From Bordetella trematum (GTDB lineage Bacteria; Pseudomonadota; Gammaproteobacteria; Burkholderiales; Burkholderiaceae_B): a DNA stretch of 64,000 bases. The translations under genes and the position numbers were made by a program. Shown piece after piece: positions 1 to 7,675 of the stretch; position 1 is the stretch's first letter; each line of letters starts with the position of its first letter. A model generated the notes under the pieces. The model ran no database searches. It was given only the letters and a program-made list of their open reading frames with translations, and was not told the DNA's origin. The stretch is from the NCBI RefSeq assembly GCF_900078335.1, contig NZ_FKBR01000046.1, positions 1-64,000 of the forward strand, given 5' to 3'.

Positions 1-58
1 AGAACTCCTTAATGAGAAAATTCTACTTCTGATTCCCCCGTTTTTTAGGGGGCATTAC
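1..58 (-). mobile_element. Terminal fragment of an IS3-family element running off the left edge
   Basis: Bases 14-58 align almost base for base, with one gap, to 10759-10806. The latter lies just upstream of a decayed IS3-family transposase read on the minus strand. Both copies share the GAGA..TCTAC..TCT core and a C-run/T-run/GGGGGC hairpin. By analogy this is the 5' end of the same kind of element, whose body would continue to the left of the window. No transposase codons are visible here. The remaining bases up to 146 hold no gene that I can see. Confidence 0.45.
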
Positions 59-146
59 CACTTTGGACACCTTCAGAAGAGCCTTGATGTTAATTGACTG
101 GAATGGCGAAAGTGCAGCCCGATGTATTATGGGGAATCGCAGCCTT

Positions 147-1580
147 TCAGGCTAAACATACTTGATTAACCAGCTCCGATATCCTAGCGTCGAGGTCGTC
201 ACGCCGGTGTCGCTCGATAAGTGATAGCAACTCATCGACAACCTGGTCGTCGAGCAACACTATTAGCCCTCGATCATCGCGAAAGGTGTCTCGGCAGCGC
301 TCTAGAAACAGCTCTCTATTGTTAATATTTCGACAGCATAAAAATCCGACCTTCCCCTTTTGAAAGCTGAACCTTCCTGCCAATTGATCCAGCTCGGGAT
401 TTGCCACATCCGAAGAGTAATTTTTGCATTCAATTGCCACATAGGCACACGGAACACGCCTAACATTTGGCAGTCGAAGAAAGATACCCTCTGACGCCGC
501 GTTTTCCATAACTATGTCAATACGCTTTCTACCCTGATGGATTTCTCGTTCTTTGACGGGACGAATAAGTTGAGGGTAAAAAACCATCTCTACTACTCCT
601 ATCATCAAACGATGATATTGAGTAGCAGCATCTGTGCCAACGGGTATGTTTCTCAACGATTGTCGAAGCGCAGCCGCAACTTCCGCCTGATCCTCAGTAG
701 ACAATAGGCTCTTCTGCCCCTTGGCGTGAAGCCGCTTCAAAGATTCACGATAGTCTTCCAGAACCTCAGGGCGTTTCTGAGAAAATTCAAACAGAAACTC
801 TTTTGAGCAAGGAAACTCTGCTTGGAGATCCTTTTTGTATACGACCCTCTTACCATTCTTTAGGGCTCGAACTAGGCTTGAACCAGCTGACAGCGCTTCA
901 GCTCGAAGATAGTTCAAGACAAATTGCCGATAATATTGCTGATGGTCATAAAGGGAGCGGAATCTCACTATTGCCTTAGGCACCATCAACAGGGAGGCGC
1001 CATTCACAATCGGCAAATCAGCATACACCCCTTCCCATGTATGAGAATCCTGAGAGAACACCGCTCCCGCTGCTACATTTTGGGTTGGAATATCATGAAG
1101 CAGACATTGCTCATTGGTATATTCAATCAATTTTGAGCGAATGATATTAGTAGACAGATCAGATATTTTATCTTGACCTACTCCAGGGATCATGAGTTCA
1201 CATTCTTCCAGCGCATTTAAGAACCCATGCTTTACCGCGGATGATTTCGCGAGCGCCTGATATATTGCCGCCGCTTGCGCCGGACCAACGCCTGCCCCGT
1301 CGCTACCCTCTCTCGTCATACCTAATCGTGTTTCTTCTGGCTCACTTAAATGAGATAGGAGTTCTCGCGCGTCAGGCGCCCTATTCGATCGGATGCTATC
1401 GATGACTTTCTGGAAAAACGTCATTAATAGCCCATGTGCATCTTGGCTCCACTTCCCGGGCAGCAAAGATACGGCATAGGGATCTATAAATAACCTGATA
1501 TCTCGATCTGTGAAAACATCAACGAAATCCAGCTCACTTTGAGTTTTACCAAGATTGAAATACTCAGATATTCTTGCCAT
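147..1580 (-). CDS. PD-(D/E)XK nuclease-like protein, probable restriction or defence function
   Basis: A 477-residue protein from the ATG at 1580 (MARISEYFNL); an in-frame TTG at 1604 would add eight residues, and neither start has a strong ribosome binding site. The C-terminal third carries the pattern RKRIDIV then YVAIECKNYSS, i.e. an Asp followed about 30 residues later by E-x-K in hydrophobic strands. That is the core of PD-(D/E)XK endonucleases. The following segment (ANPELDQLAGRF) resembles the helix after the ExK motif in such nucleases. The N-terminal two thirds match nothing I can name. A 56-residue ORF lies directly upstream on the same strand. Base composition is more AT-rich than the rest of the window, and the gene sits between an IS end and a putative attachment site. 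A role in defence is inference; nuclease fold is moderately supported. Confidence 0.6.
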   Translation of the reverse strand: MARISEYFNLGKTQSELDFVDVFTDRDIRLFIDPYAVSLLPGKWSQDAHGLLMTFFQKVIDSIRSNRAPDARELLSHLSEPEETRLGMTREGSDGAGVGPAQAAAIYQALAKSSAVKHGFLNALEECELMIPGVGQDKISDLSTNIIRSKLIEYTNEQCLLHDIPTQNVAAGAVFSQDSHTWEGVYADLPIVNGASLLMVPKAIVRFRSLYDHQQYYRQFVLNYLRAEALSAGSSLVRALKNGKRVVYKKDLQAEFPCSKEFLFEFSQKRPEVLEDYRESLKRLHAKGQKSLLSTEDQAEVAAALRQSLRNIPVGTDAATQYHRLMIGVVEMVFYPQLIRPVKEREIHQGRKRIDIVMENAASEGIFLRLPNVRRVPCAYVAIECKNYSSDVANPELDQLAGRFSFQKGKVGFLCCRNINNRELFLERCRDTFRDDRGLIVLLDDQVVDELLSLIERHRRDDLDARISELVNQVCLA

Positions 1581-1630
1581 GTTCTTTTTGCCATTAGACG
1601 CCAAAAACCCTACCGTGCCCTAAGGGAAAT

Positions 1631-1801
1631 CTATTTCTCTTTGCGCACCCCTTTAAATGGCTGTTTGTCAGATTTGACATCCATAAATCGTCCTGTATTT
1701 GTGTCTCGCTTTACGTAATTTCCAGCGGGGGTCTGAGTTTGGCTTCGCTCGCGGACTTGACCCTTTCTGTGACCGTCGCCTATAGGGGGATTTTTTGCCA
1801 T
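1631..1801 (-). CDS. Small basic protein (56 aa) upstream of the nuclease-like gene
   Basis: An ATG at 1801 is preceded by a perfect AGGAGG nine bases upstream, and the frame runs 56 codons to TAG. The peptide begins MAKNPPIGDGHRKGQV and ends KQPFKGVRKEK. It is rich in Lys, Arg and Gly, with a central VKRDTNTGRFMDVK segment. I have an impression of similar 55-60-residue proteins of unknown function in other bacteria, but cannot name a family. It ends about 50 bases before the nuclease-like ORF, so both are probably co-transcribed. No enzymatic motif is visible; a nucleic-acid-binding or accessory role would suit the composition but is a guess. Confidence 0.6.
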   Translation of the reverse strand: MAKNPPIGDGHRKGQVRERSQTQTPAGNYVKRDTNTGRFMDVKSDKQPFKGVRKEK

Positions 1802-2177
1802 GATTGCATTCCTCCTAACATTAATTTAATAATATAATTATTTTGTAATCTATTGCGGCCCAGGCAATCGAGCAATAAGGGTTTCCCCCCCCGGTCCATC
1901 TTGGAGTTGCCCCTACTACGGGAGAGCTTTGAGGTAATACGCCCCCAAACTTGGCCCTCTTGCGTCTGCTGCTATTAGCACCTACCTAAAAAGAGGCATA
2001 CTCCTCTTAATGCTCTCCACATTCGCGGCCACTTTTGGTCGGTACAGTACAGGTACAGCGTCCAGTTTTCACCAATTCAGTTAAAATACGCTAACCTACT
2101 GATTTGAAACTGGTTTTACCTATTTCAACCTACGCTAGAATTCGCCCGATTTCCCTGTAGCAACACTGTAAATCACC
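1802..2177. other. Non-coding stretch: AT-rich promoter-like tract and possible integrase-binding region
   Basis: No credible gene is seen. Bases 1819-1850 are almost pure A/T and lie just upstream of the small gene at 1801, so they probably hold the promoter of the minus-strand nuclease pair. Bases 2035-2150 contain TACAG repeats (GGTACAGTACAGGTACAG) and AT-rich text directly before the attachment-like core. This could be the arm-site region of an integrase attachment site, but no specific motif proves it. Confidence 0.35.
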
Positions 2178-2197
2178 GACTCAAAATCCCCCGCCGC
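2178..2197 (+). other. Attachment-site-like 20-mer matching the tRNA-Leu(CAA) anticodon and variable loop
   Basis: The 20 bases GACTCAAAATCCCCCGCCGC match, from memory, the anticodon loop (CTCAAAA), the 3' anticodon stem and the start of the variable arm of betaproteobacterial tRNA-Leu(CAA). That position is a common integration target for phages and islands. Neither flank continues the tRNA: the 5' flank cannot form the stem, and the 3' flank lacks the T-arm and CCA end. It is therefore a core sequence only, not a tRNA gene. It marks a likely edge of an integrated element; whether the element lies left or right is not settled. Confidence 0.4.
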
Positions 2198-2201
2198 CAA
2201 A

Positions 2202-2450
2202 TCAGCCCAGAGGTGAATAACCACACCCTGACTCGGACAGGCCTGTCGGTGCGTCGACAGGGGGATGGAAGATCAAAAGCCTTTGGTCTTCTGCGGATTG
2301 ACCATCACGACCATAGACGACGAGGGTCGCGCGGCACCGGGTTGGGGCGTAGCCCGTTCGATTTCCCACGGCTTTTACTGCCGCCAGCCGCGTGCTGCGC
2401 ATCCGGTCTACGATCTTGCGGGATGAAGGCGGTGGTTCAAGGCCGGTCAC
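2202..2450 (-). CDS. Hypothetical small protein (82 aa) beside the attachment-like core
   Basis: A GTG-started frame of 82 codons (MTGLEPPPSSRK...) whose C-terminus reads HPPVDAPTGLSESGCGYSPLG minus its last residues. An AAAGGAG stretch abuts the GTG, so spacing is poor and a start at an internal ATG (residue 17) is possible. The Pro/Gly-rich tail reminds me of small proteins carried on prophages, without certainty. The opposite strand is also open here, so coding is not secure. The next 240 bases to the right contain no gene. Confidence 0.3.
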   Translation of the reverse strand: MTGLEPPPSSRKIVDRMRSTRLAAVKAVGNRTGYAPTRCRATLVVYGRDGQSAEDQRLLIFHPPVDAPTGLSESGCGYSPLG

Positions 2451-2691
2451 TCCTTTCTTTCATTGCTGATATTTCCTCAATATTTCGCTGCTTTGCCTGG
2501 CGGGCCGGGCGCGGCGGATTGTCGTTTTTCAATTCCGTTCTGAGGCTGGGAAAAATCCCCATAATCGATGATTAAGGTGTGAGCTTGCCCGCCTACACTG
2601 CGTAGCTAGACCACACAGCACGGTACGTAGCTTAGGCCCGTTCGCTTTTTGGCAGTTTCTTTTGATTCTTCTGATTAGCAGGCGGAGCTTT

Positions 2692-3627
2692 ATGAAGATG
2701 CTCGCATCGTTGATGCGTGTTTACTATGCGGTGTTCGATCCCTTGATCGTGTGGCGCCGCAAGGCGGGGCGATTGGCGCGGTGGGGGGAGGCGCCGGCTG
2801 CGCTGGCGCTGGATCTGCAGGCCTCGCAGGCACGGGGCGGAGCCGGGGCTCAGGCTTTGGGGCGGATGCAGCGGGTGGCTGCGCGTTACGACATGCAGGG
2901 ACGGGGTCGCGGGGCGACCCCCATGATGCTGGACCTGGCCGGCTGTGAGGGAGTCCAGGGGTTCGAGCGGCTGTTGCATGGCTTGTCTTCGCGCAATATG
3001 TCGAAGGTCCGCCGGGCGCAGCGTCTGGGCTATCGGGTGCGGCCGTTTGTGCTGGGCAATCATGTGCATGATGTTCACGCGGTGAAGACGTCGATGCCGG
3101 TGCGCAGTGGCGGGCCGGTGTTGGCGCGCTGGTTGCTGCGCCCGCAGCAGGTGGGCCGTCAGGCAAGGCAGGCGCAGGACTGGAAGGCACCAGCTTGCGA
3201 TACGCACTGGACGCTCTGGTGGGGGGTGTTCATCGATGCGCCCGGGCATCGCAATGGCCCGTTGCAGACGGATGAGCGCCTGGTGGCCTATACCAAGCTC
3301 GCGCGCAGCGGCGAACTGGTGCATTACCTGGATCTGATGGGGCATCGCGATCATCTGGCCGATGGCGTGATGCTGTTGATGCACGCGCAAATTGCGCGCT
3401 GGCTGCTGGAGGCGGACACGCCGGCGACCCGTGGTGCGCGCGCCATCTGGTACGGGGCACTGGAGCACGGCGGCGAGGGTTTGCTGATCTGGAAGCGGCG
3501 TGCGGGGTTCGTGCCGGTGCAGTTGCGCTTGCAAGGAGGGTCGCAGGCACGGCCGGCAGGATGGCCGTGGGGCCGGTGGCGCCAGCTCTGGCAGCCGGCA
3601 ACCAGAGGCCCCGACAAGGCCGATTGA
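2692..3627 (+). CDS. Conserved-looking hypothetical protein, possible acyltransferase-type fold
   Basis: A 311-residue protein from ATG 2692, chosen because GGCGGAG lies four bases upstream; an upstream in-frame start at 2662 has none. The protein has a basic, hydrophobic N-terminus (MKMLASLMRVYYAVF), a central segment SSRNMSKVRRAQRLGYRVRP, then a C-terminal half rich in Trp and aromatic residues (THWTLWWGVFIDAPGH; ARAIWYGALEHGGEGLLIWK). The last pattern, a substrate-display loop followed by a lysine-rich tail, recalls GNAT/FemAB-like acyltransferases of polysaccharide clusters, but I cannot prove it. A strong terminator follows. GC content resembles the core genome, so this may be the host gene bordering the accessory patchwork. 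Confidence 0.55.
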   Translation: MKMLASLMRVYYAVFDPLIVWRRKAGRLARWGEAPAALALDLQASQARGGAGAQALGRMQRVAARYDMQGRGRGATPMMLDLAGCEGVQGFERLLHGLSSRNMSKVRRAQRLGYRVRPFVLGNHVHDVHAVKTSMPVRSGGPVLARWLLRPQQVGRQARQAQDWKAPACDTHWTLWWGVFIDAPGHRNGPLQTDERLVAYTKLARSGELVHYLDLMGHRDHLADGVMLLMHAQIARWLLEADTPATRGARAIWYGALEHGGEGLLIWKRRAGFVPVQLRLQGGSQARPAGWPWGRWRQLWQPATRGPDKAD

Positions 3628-3637
3628 AGCGTTGAGC

Positions 3638-3671
3638 AAGCCGTTCCCGCGCTATGGAAACGGCTTTTTTT
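3638..3671 (+). terminator. Rho-independent terminator after the 2692-3627 gene
   Basis: An eight-base-pair stem AAGCCGTT/AACGGCTT with a short loop is followed by seven T residues, starting 11 bases after the stop codon. Confidence 0.85.
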
Positions 3672-3683
3672 AGGCCCGCGGTG

Positions 3684-3842
3684 TCAGTTCACCCGCCGCA
3701 GCAGGACGACGCCCAGGGCGCCGATGACGGCGGCGGGATGGCCCTGGCTGAGGTGGGAGGCTTCGACCAGGAATGCCGAGCATTCAGTCGAGACTAGGAT
3801 TCTGTTGCCCCGTACCGCTGTTTTCTTCCAAAAACAACGCAT
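3684..3842 (-). pseudogene. Shortened copy of the FUSC gene 3' end (copy 1)
   Basis: On the minus strand an ATG at 3842 opens a 52-codon frame beginning MRCFWKKTAVRGNRI. It then joins FLVEASHLSQGHPAAV and ends in RRVN, i.e. the C-terminus of the FUSC protein at 13500-14624 with two in-frame internal losses. The matching DNA includes the bases after the stop (GTGTCAGTTCACCCGCC on the plus strand). The same novel N-terminal segment occurs in copy 2 at 9752-9943. The FUSC homology ends exactly at a GAATGC-CGA-GCATTC palindrome (3771-3785). Most likely a recombination relic; retention of frame in both copies is notable. An IS starts at the next base. Confidence 0.65.
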
Positions 3843-3878
3843 TGGGCTTGCCCCACCTCTCCGGACAGATCAGACGGC

Positions 3879-4245
3879 ATGACCGTGCCTGGAGAGCGAA
3901 TCGATAGCACGAACCAGAAGGCATTTCACAGACGAGTTCAAGCGCGAAGCGGTGCGGCTGGCCGAGCAGCCTGACAGCAACATATCGCGCGTGGCGCAGG
4001 ACCTGGGTTTGGATCCCAGTGTTCTGCGGCGTTGGGTGGGGCAGATGCGCGGGGGCACCTGGGAGCCCGCGGCAGGCAAGCCGCTCAAGAACGCCCAGCA
4101 GCAGGAGATTGAACAATTGCGCCGGGAGCTGGCCAAGGTCAAGACCGAACGAGACATATTAAAAAAACGGTCGGATACTTTGCCAAGGACCAGACGTGAA
4201 GTATCCGTTCATCGCCCGACATCGGGCCGTCTGGTCGGTCAGTGA
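3879..4245 (+). pseudogene. IS3 transposase orfA, frameshifted
   Basis: OrfA encodes the helix-turn-helix half of the IS3 transposase: RRHFTDEFKREAVRLAEQ, a HTH (ISRVAQDLGLDPSVLRRWVGQ) in residues after that, and a coiled-coil leucine stretch EIEQLRRELAKVKTERDILKK. The expected ATG at 3879 is out of frame with this body; reading GAGCGAAT-CGAT-AGCACG suggests a four-base insertion near 3900. At the 3' end the A7 tract (about 4159) is followed by C rather than the usual G, so the reading frame overruns into RSDTLPRTRREV. This is the place where IS3 elements make their -1 frameshift. Only a GTG start at 3952 could give an intact shorter OrfA. The comparison uses my memory of related elements. 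Confidence 0.6.
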
Positions 4246-5056
4246 GTTGTGTCGAGCCCTCGGCGTATCGCGCAGCGGCTTTTACGAATGGCATAGCCGC
4301 TCGCCGAGCGCTCGGGAACAGGCCAACGAGCGATTGACTGGCCGTATCCGAAAGAACTGCCAGGCCAGCGATCACACATACGGCAGCCCTCGGATATGGC
4401 GGGATCTGCGCGCCTGGGGCGAGCCTTGCGGCAGGCATCGGGTGGCACGTCTGATGCGTCGCGCAAACCTCGTAGCACGAGCCAGGCGCCGTCGCCATCC
4501 GTCCGATAAGGGAGCAAGATCGACTCATACGATCGCCACCCATCTGCTGGATCGAGACTTTACGGCCTGCGCGCCCAACCAGAAATGGGTGGCCGACTTT
4601 ACCTACGTTTGGACTGCGCAGGGCTGGCTTTACATGGAGGCCGTCACGGACTTGTATTCACGGCGTATCGTCGGTTGGTCCATGCAGACCAGCATGACGT
4701 CGAAGTTAGTGACCGACGCCCTGATGATGGCGTTGAATCGGCGAGGCCGGCCACGCGAAGTCCTGCATCACTCCGACCAGGGCAGCCAGTACACCAGCCA
4801 GCAGTTCCAGATGCTGCTGGCCGACGCCGGGATCGTGTGCAGCATGAGCAAGCGCGGGGGCTGTTGGGATAATGCCGCCATGGAGAGCATCTTCTCCACG
4901 CTGAAAACCGAACGGCTGAGCCGACGCATTCACCGATCCCGAGATGAATGTCGCGCCGACGTATTCGACTACATCGAGCGGTTCTACAACGCACGGCGCC
5001 AGCACTCAACGCTGGGATACGTCAGCCCCATGCAGTTCGAGGCGGCGACTTGTTAG
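4196..5056 (+). CDS. IS3-family transposase OrfB (DDE catalytic subunit)
   Basis: A 286-residue integrase-core protein from GTG 4196 (MKYPFIARHRAVWSV). It has an N-terminal HTH_21 segment (CRALGVSRSGFYEW), then the rve domain with the DDE residues in WVADFTYV, HHSDQGSQY and the NAAMESIFSTLKTE helix, followed by RRQHSTLGYVSPMQFE, the usual tail. Length is normal for the family. OrfB appears intact, but OrfA is damaged, so autonomous transposition is doubtful. Confidence 0.9.
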   Translation: MKYPFIARHRAVWSVSELCRALGVSRSGFYEWHSRSPSAREQANERLTGRIRKNCQASDHTYGSPRIWRDLRAWGEPCGRHRVARLMRRANLVARARRRRHPSDKGARSTHTIATHLLDRDFTACAPNQKWVADFTYVWTAQGWLYMEAVTDLYSRRIVGWSMQTSMTSKLVTDALMMALNRRGRPREVLHHSDQGSQYTSQQFQMLLADAGIVCSMSKRGGCWDNAAMESIFSTLKTERLSRRIHRSRDECRADVFDYIERFYNARRQHSTLGYVSPMQFEAATC

Positions 5057-5092
5057 GTTAACCAACTTGTCCGGAAATACGGGGCAAGCCCA

Positions 5093-5227
5093 TAGTGCCC
5101 ATCGTTACCAACCGCCCGCCACGGCCCGTCGAGCCTGACTAGCATTCGATAATATCGACATGCGACTCCCTGCTTAACTGGCTACAAAATCTCGACGCGG
5201 GTCATAGTATTTTTATATGTTTTCATG
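5093..5227. other. Non-coding spacer between the IS and the peptide operon
   Basis: Contains no gene that I can support; it is the 3' side of the methyltransferase gene and shows no clear terminator. Confidence 0.4.
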
Positions 5228-5773
5228 CTAACAAAGTTTTTGCGCACAGATCGTGAAAAAATGCCATTTCCGGTCAGGGTTCCGTTGACCCATACCACTG
5301 TATTCTTCCCAGAAAAAAACATCCCAGCGACGGAAGAGTTCTTCGATCTCTTGTGAAAAGAAAGTACTATATTGATGATAGTTAGCAAATAGATCATCCT
5401 TACCAAAAAAATTCCCAGCAAAGACGCCGTTTTTTTCTAGCAAATGAGTCATATTTTTCCAGAATTTTCGAAACTCCCGTGGTGACACATACTGCAAAAC
5501 GTAGCCAGCGTTGATAAACTTACAAACTGGTAGTTGCAGCGCACGAAAATCAGCACACAGCACTGTTAACAAGGGGCGAAGGTCTTTGGGAACACGAGCG
5601 TGCAAATCATCAACAGCAACGGCGTCTACATCAACTGCCGTTACGTGCCATCCTCTTTGCAGTAAAAACATGGGCACGGCTCCGCTCCCAAATCCGAGAT
5701 CAACTGCAATACCAGTGCGGCCGTCAGATCGAGCCCGCCGCTCGGCAATGATCACATAGGGTCTGATATCCAT
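5228..5773 (-). CDS. Class I SAM-dependent methyltransferase, last gene of the peptide operon
   Basis: A 181-residue protein from ATG 5773. Residues 23-32 form motif I (AVDLGFGSGAVP) of Rossmann methyltransferases, and VTAVDVD near residues 44-50 supplies the acidic residue that binds the SAM ribose. A CADFR segment gives motif III-like spacing. The fold resembles small TehB/UbiE-type enzymes; the C-terminal half (FANYHQYSTFFSQEIEELF, RKWHFFTICAQK) is typical of that group. It begins 18 bases after the MFS gene and reads in the same direction as the radical SAM gene, so a tailoring methylation of a modified peptide is the natural inference. The substrate is unknown. AT-richer than the surrounding core genes. 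Confidence 0.7.
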   Translation of the reverse strand: MDIRPYVIIAERRARSDGRTGIAVDLGFGSGAVPMFLLQRGWHVTAVDVDAVAVDDLHARVPKDLRPLLTVLCADFRALQLPVCKFINAGYVLQYVSPREFRKFWKNMTHLLEKNGVFAGNFFGKDDLFANYHQYSTFFSQEIEELFRRWDVFFWEEYSGMGQRNPDRKWHFFTICAQKLC

Positions 5774-5791
5774 GCCGAGCTCCCAGGCATT

Positions 5792-7099
5792 TCATACAGT
5801 TTTATTAGCACGCCGTAGATGGTCGAAGAAAGACGTGAAATTCTTGCGACTTAGCAGTAGAAGTGGATATGCTGTCATGAAGGCAGCGCAAATCGAGAAG
5901 AGCAAAACAGTATCCTGCCCAATAAAATCCTGAATTATTCCACCTAGCAACGAGCTTAGGGGTACTAAGCCGCCGGACAGCATCCCGTAACAAGCATAGA
6001 CTCGGCCCAAAGCGTCGCGTGGTATCGTGCTCTGTAGCGAGGTCTCGAAGAAGATGCTCCAATAGCCATTTGCAATGCCAGCAATAAATAGGGCTATCAA
6101 TGCTAGAGTTGGTGAGGTTGCCTGAGCAAATATAACGAAGGCAGCGCACATGAGAACGATGATCGCCACAATCGTTGTGGAGTTGCTCGTGCGCGCTAAG
6201 GAGACTTTAGCCGCAAAAAAATAGCCAGTTAGTATGCCTAATGAGAGAGAAGCCATCAATGCGCCATAGAGCGACGCTTGCCCGTGAAGCACATTCGAGA
6301 CATGAAAAGGCATTAGGACAAATATGGGGGTTGCAAAAAAATTAATCACCAACGCCATACTCAAAAAAAGCCTACCGCCAGGAATCTTTGTTAATGTACT
6401 CACACCCTTGATGAAATTATCATATAACCCTTCGGTTTGTTTACCGAGGTTATCGGTAGCAGGGGATGGAGCAAAAATAATATCTGGCTTCGCGCGTGAA
6501 ACAAAAATCACGGAGATTAAATATGAAACAGCATTCCCAATAAATATATTCCCCGGACCGACAAACCGGTAAATAATTCCGCCACATGTAGTTCCGACTA
6601 GATCGCCAAGACGAGCCCCGGTTTTATACAGTGAATTGGCAGAAGCAAGGGCATTCCGTGGAACCAGATCAGGTAGTAGCGCACCAAATGCCGGACGAAA
6701 AAACGCCGAGGACACCGCAACCGTCAAACTACCCAAGACAACTAAATATGGAAGCCATTCAGGCATGGGCGCCGGAGCGAGCAAAAGGGCACAAGCAAGT
6801 ATAAAAGTAGCTACGGCGCCCATAGCGTCGCAAATGAGAACTATATGCTTACGATTACGGCGGTCCGCAGTAATGCCAGCTATTGGAAGACATAGCAATG
6901 CGGCGAAGCCGGTCACAAACAATGCACCACCCACAAATGTGGCTGATTCTGTTGCCTCTTTGAGAAAGAACGCCACCCCGACTGCGTGGGCAGAACTCCC
7001 GATCTGACTGATAAATTGTCCTGTCCACACATCGCGAAAATTAGAATGCGAAAGGGGCGAGCCAGAGGGGCTAGCTGAAACTGTGCTCGGATCAGGCAT
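5792..7099 (-). CDS. MFS exporter of the MFS_3 (EntS/multidrug) type
   Basis: A 435-residue membrane protein with about twelve hydrophobic segments, starting at ATG 7099 with a G-rich ribosome-binding tract just upstream. Motif A-like ADRRNRKHI follows the second helix, and the first helix region FRDVWTGQFISQIGSSAHAVGVAFF is typical of MFS_3 exporters such as the enterobactin exporter EntS. It begins 12 bases after the end of the maturase frame and is followed by the methyltransferase. In the context of a putative modified-peptide operon it would export the product or give self-protection. The gene is intact. Confidence 0.8.
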   Translation of the reverse strand: MPDPSTVSASPSGSPLSHSNFRDVWTGQFISQIGSSAHAVGVAFFLKEATESATFVGGALFVTGFAALLCLPIAGITADRRNRKHIVLICDAMGAVATFILACALLLAPAPMPEWLPYLVVLGSLTVAVSSAFFRPAFGALLPDLVPRNALASANSLYKTGARLGDLVGTTCGGIIYRFVGPGNIFIGNAVSYLISVIFVSRAKPDIIFAPSPATDNLGKQTEGLYDNFIKGVSTLTKIPGGRLFLSMALVINFFATPIFVLMPFHVSNVLHGQASLYGALMASLSLGILTGYFFAAKVSLARTSNSTTIVAIIVLMCAAFVIFAQATSPTLALIALFIAGIANGYWSIFFETSLQSTIPRDALGRVYACYGMLSGGLVPLSSLLGGIIQDFIGQDTVLLFSICAAFMTAYPLLLLSRKNFTSFFDHLRRANKTV

Positions 7100-7111
7100 G
7101 CAGCCCCCCCG

Positions 7112-7675
7112 TTAGTCGTTGATCTGCTGAATGGAGATTACTGAAGGCAGCTGGCGCTGTGAGGGCTGATGATCGATATCCCCCGGCCGTGGCCCGCCCT
7201 GCAGAGAGGCAAAAAAACTCTCCCGTAGCTTTGCAGGAAGAAGTGGAACAATTTCATCTTCCACAAATGGCGAAAGGCTGCAGCATATTGGATCAGCGTC
7301 CCACATCCGTCCGAGGTAGGACAGGCTATTGGCCCGGCAACCGCCGTGGAATAGCTTTCCGTACCGACATTCCTTGCAAGGAAGATCAGCAATCGATTTG
7401 GACATGAATTCTCTAAAGCTATCGCTCTGGCATGCTGCTTCAACAGAGTGGAAACCGGAAACGGAGTTAATCCCCGCGTCTCGCAGAGAAGGACAAAATC
7501 GTATGCGATCCCCTTGCTCAACTATCAGGGACCCAAAGTGATAGGAACATGGATGATCGTCCAAACTTGCAGCAGGCGAAAAGCCATATATAAGATTGTC
7601 ATACCTGAATACTTGGACGATTTCGAGACGCCAATCCGGAATGTCTGGATAGTTTTTTAAGTAGTCTTTGATGAT
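7112..7675 (-). pseudogene. SPASM C-terminal part of the radical SAM maturase, downstream of an in-frame TAG
   Basis: Directly after the TAG at 7676-7678 the same frame stays open for 187 more codons to 7112 (IIKDYLKNYPDIPDWRLEIV...). It carries the cysteine pattern of a SPASM domain: DHPCSYHF, IRFCPSL, EAACQS, LPCKECRYG, FHGGCRANS and DPICCSL, which bind auxiliary iron-sulfur clusters in peptide-modifying radical SAM enzymes. No ribosome binding site or ATG suggests independent translation; a TTG at 7564 is the best restart and would lose the beginning. The simplest reading is that 7112-8782 was one 556-residue gene and a sense codon such as CAG became TAG. Confidence 0.7.

Larger units (their letters stand above)
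3843..5092 (+). mobile_element. IS3-family insertion sequence, about 1250 bp
   Basis: The left end TGGGCTTGCCCC (3843) is matched by its inverted complement GGGGCAAGCCCA ending at 5092. A second matching block TCCGGACA lies just inside each end. Between the ends lie orfA (disrupted) and orfB, the standard IS3 arrangement. No clear target duplication is visible: CAT lies to the left and TAG to the right. That suggests the element was involved in a later rearrangement, consistent with its insertion beside the FUSC fragment. Confidence 0.85.

Noticed and set aside
2178..2197. A tRNA-Leu gene
   Set aside because: Only the anticodon loop, the 3' stem and the start of the variable arm are present; the acceptor stem, D-arm and T-arm are absent on both sides.
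2632..3639. Minus-strand frame of 335 codons opposite the 2692-3627 gene
   Set aside because: High Pro/His/Arg content and no family features; the plus-strand frame has a ribosome binding site and a terminator.
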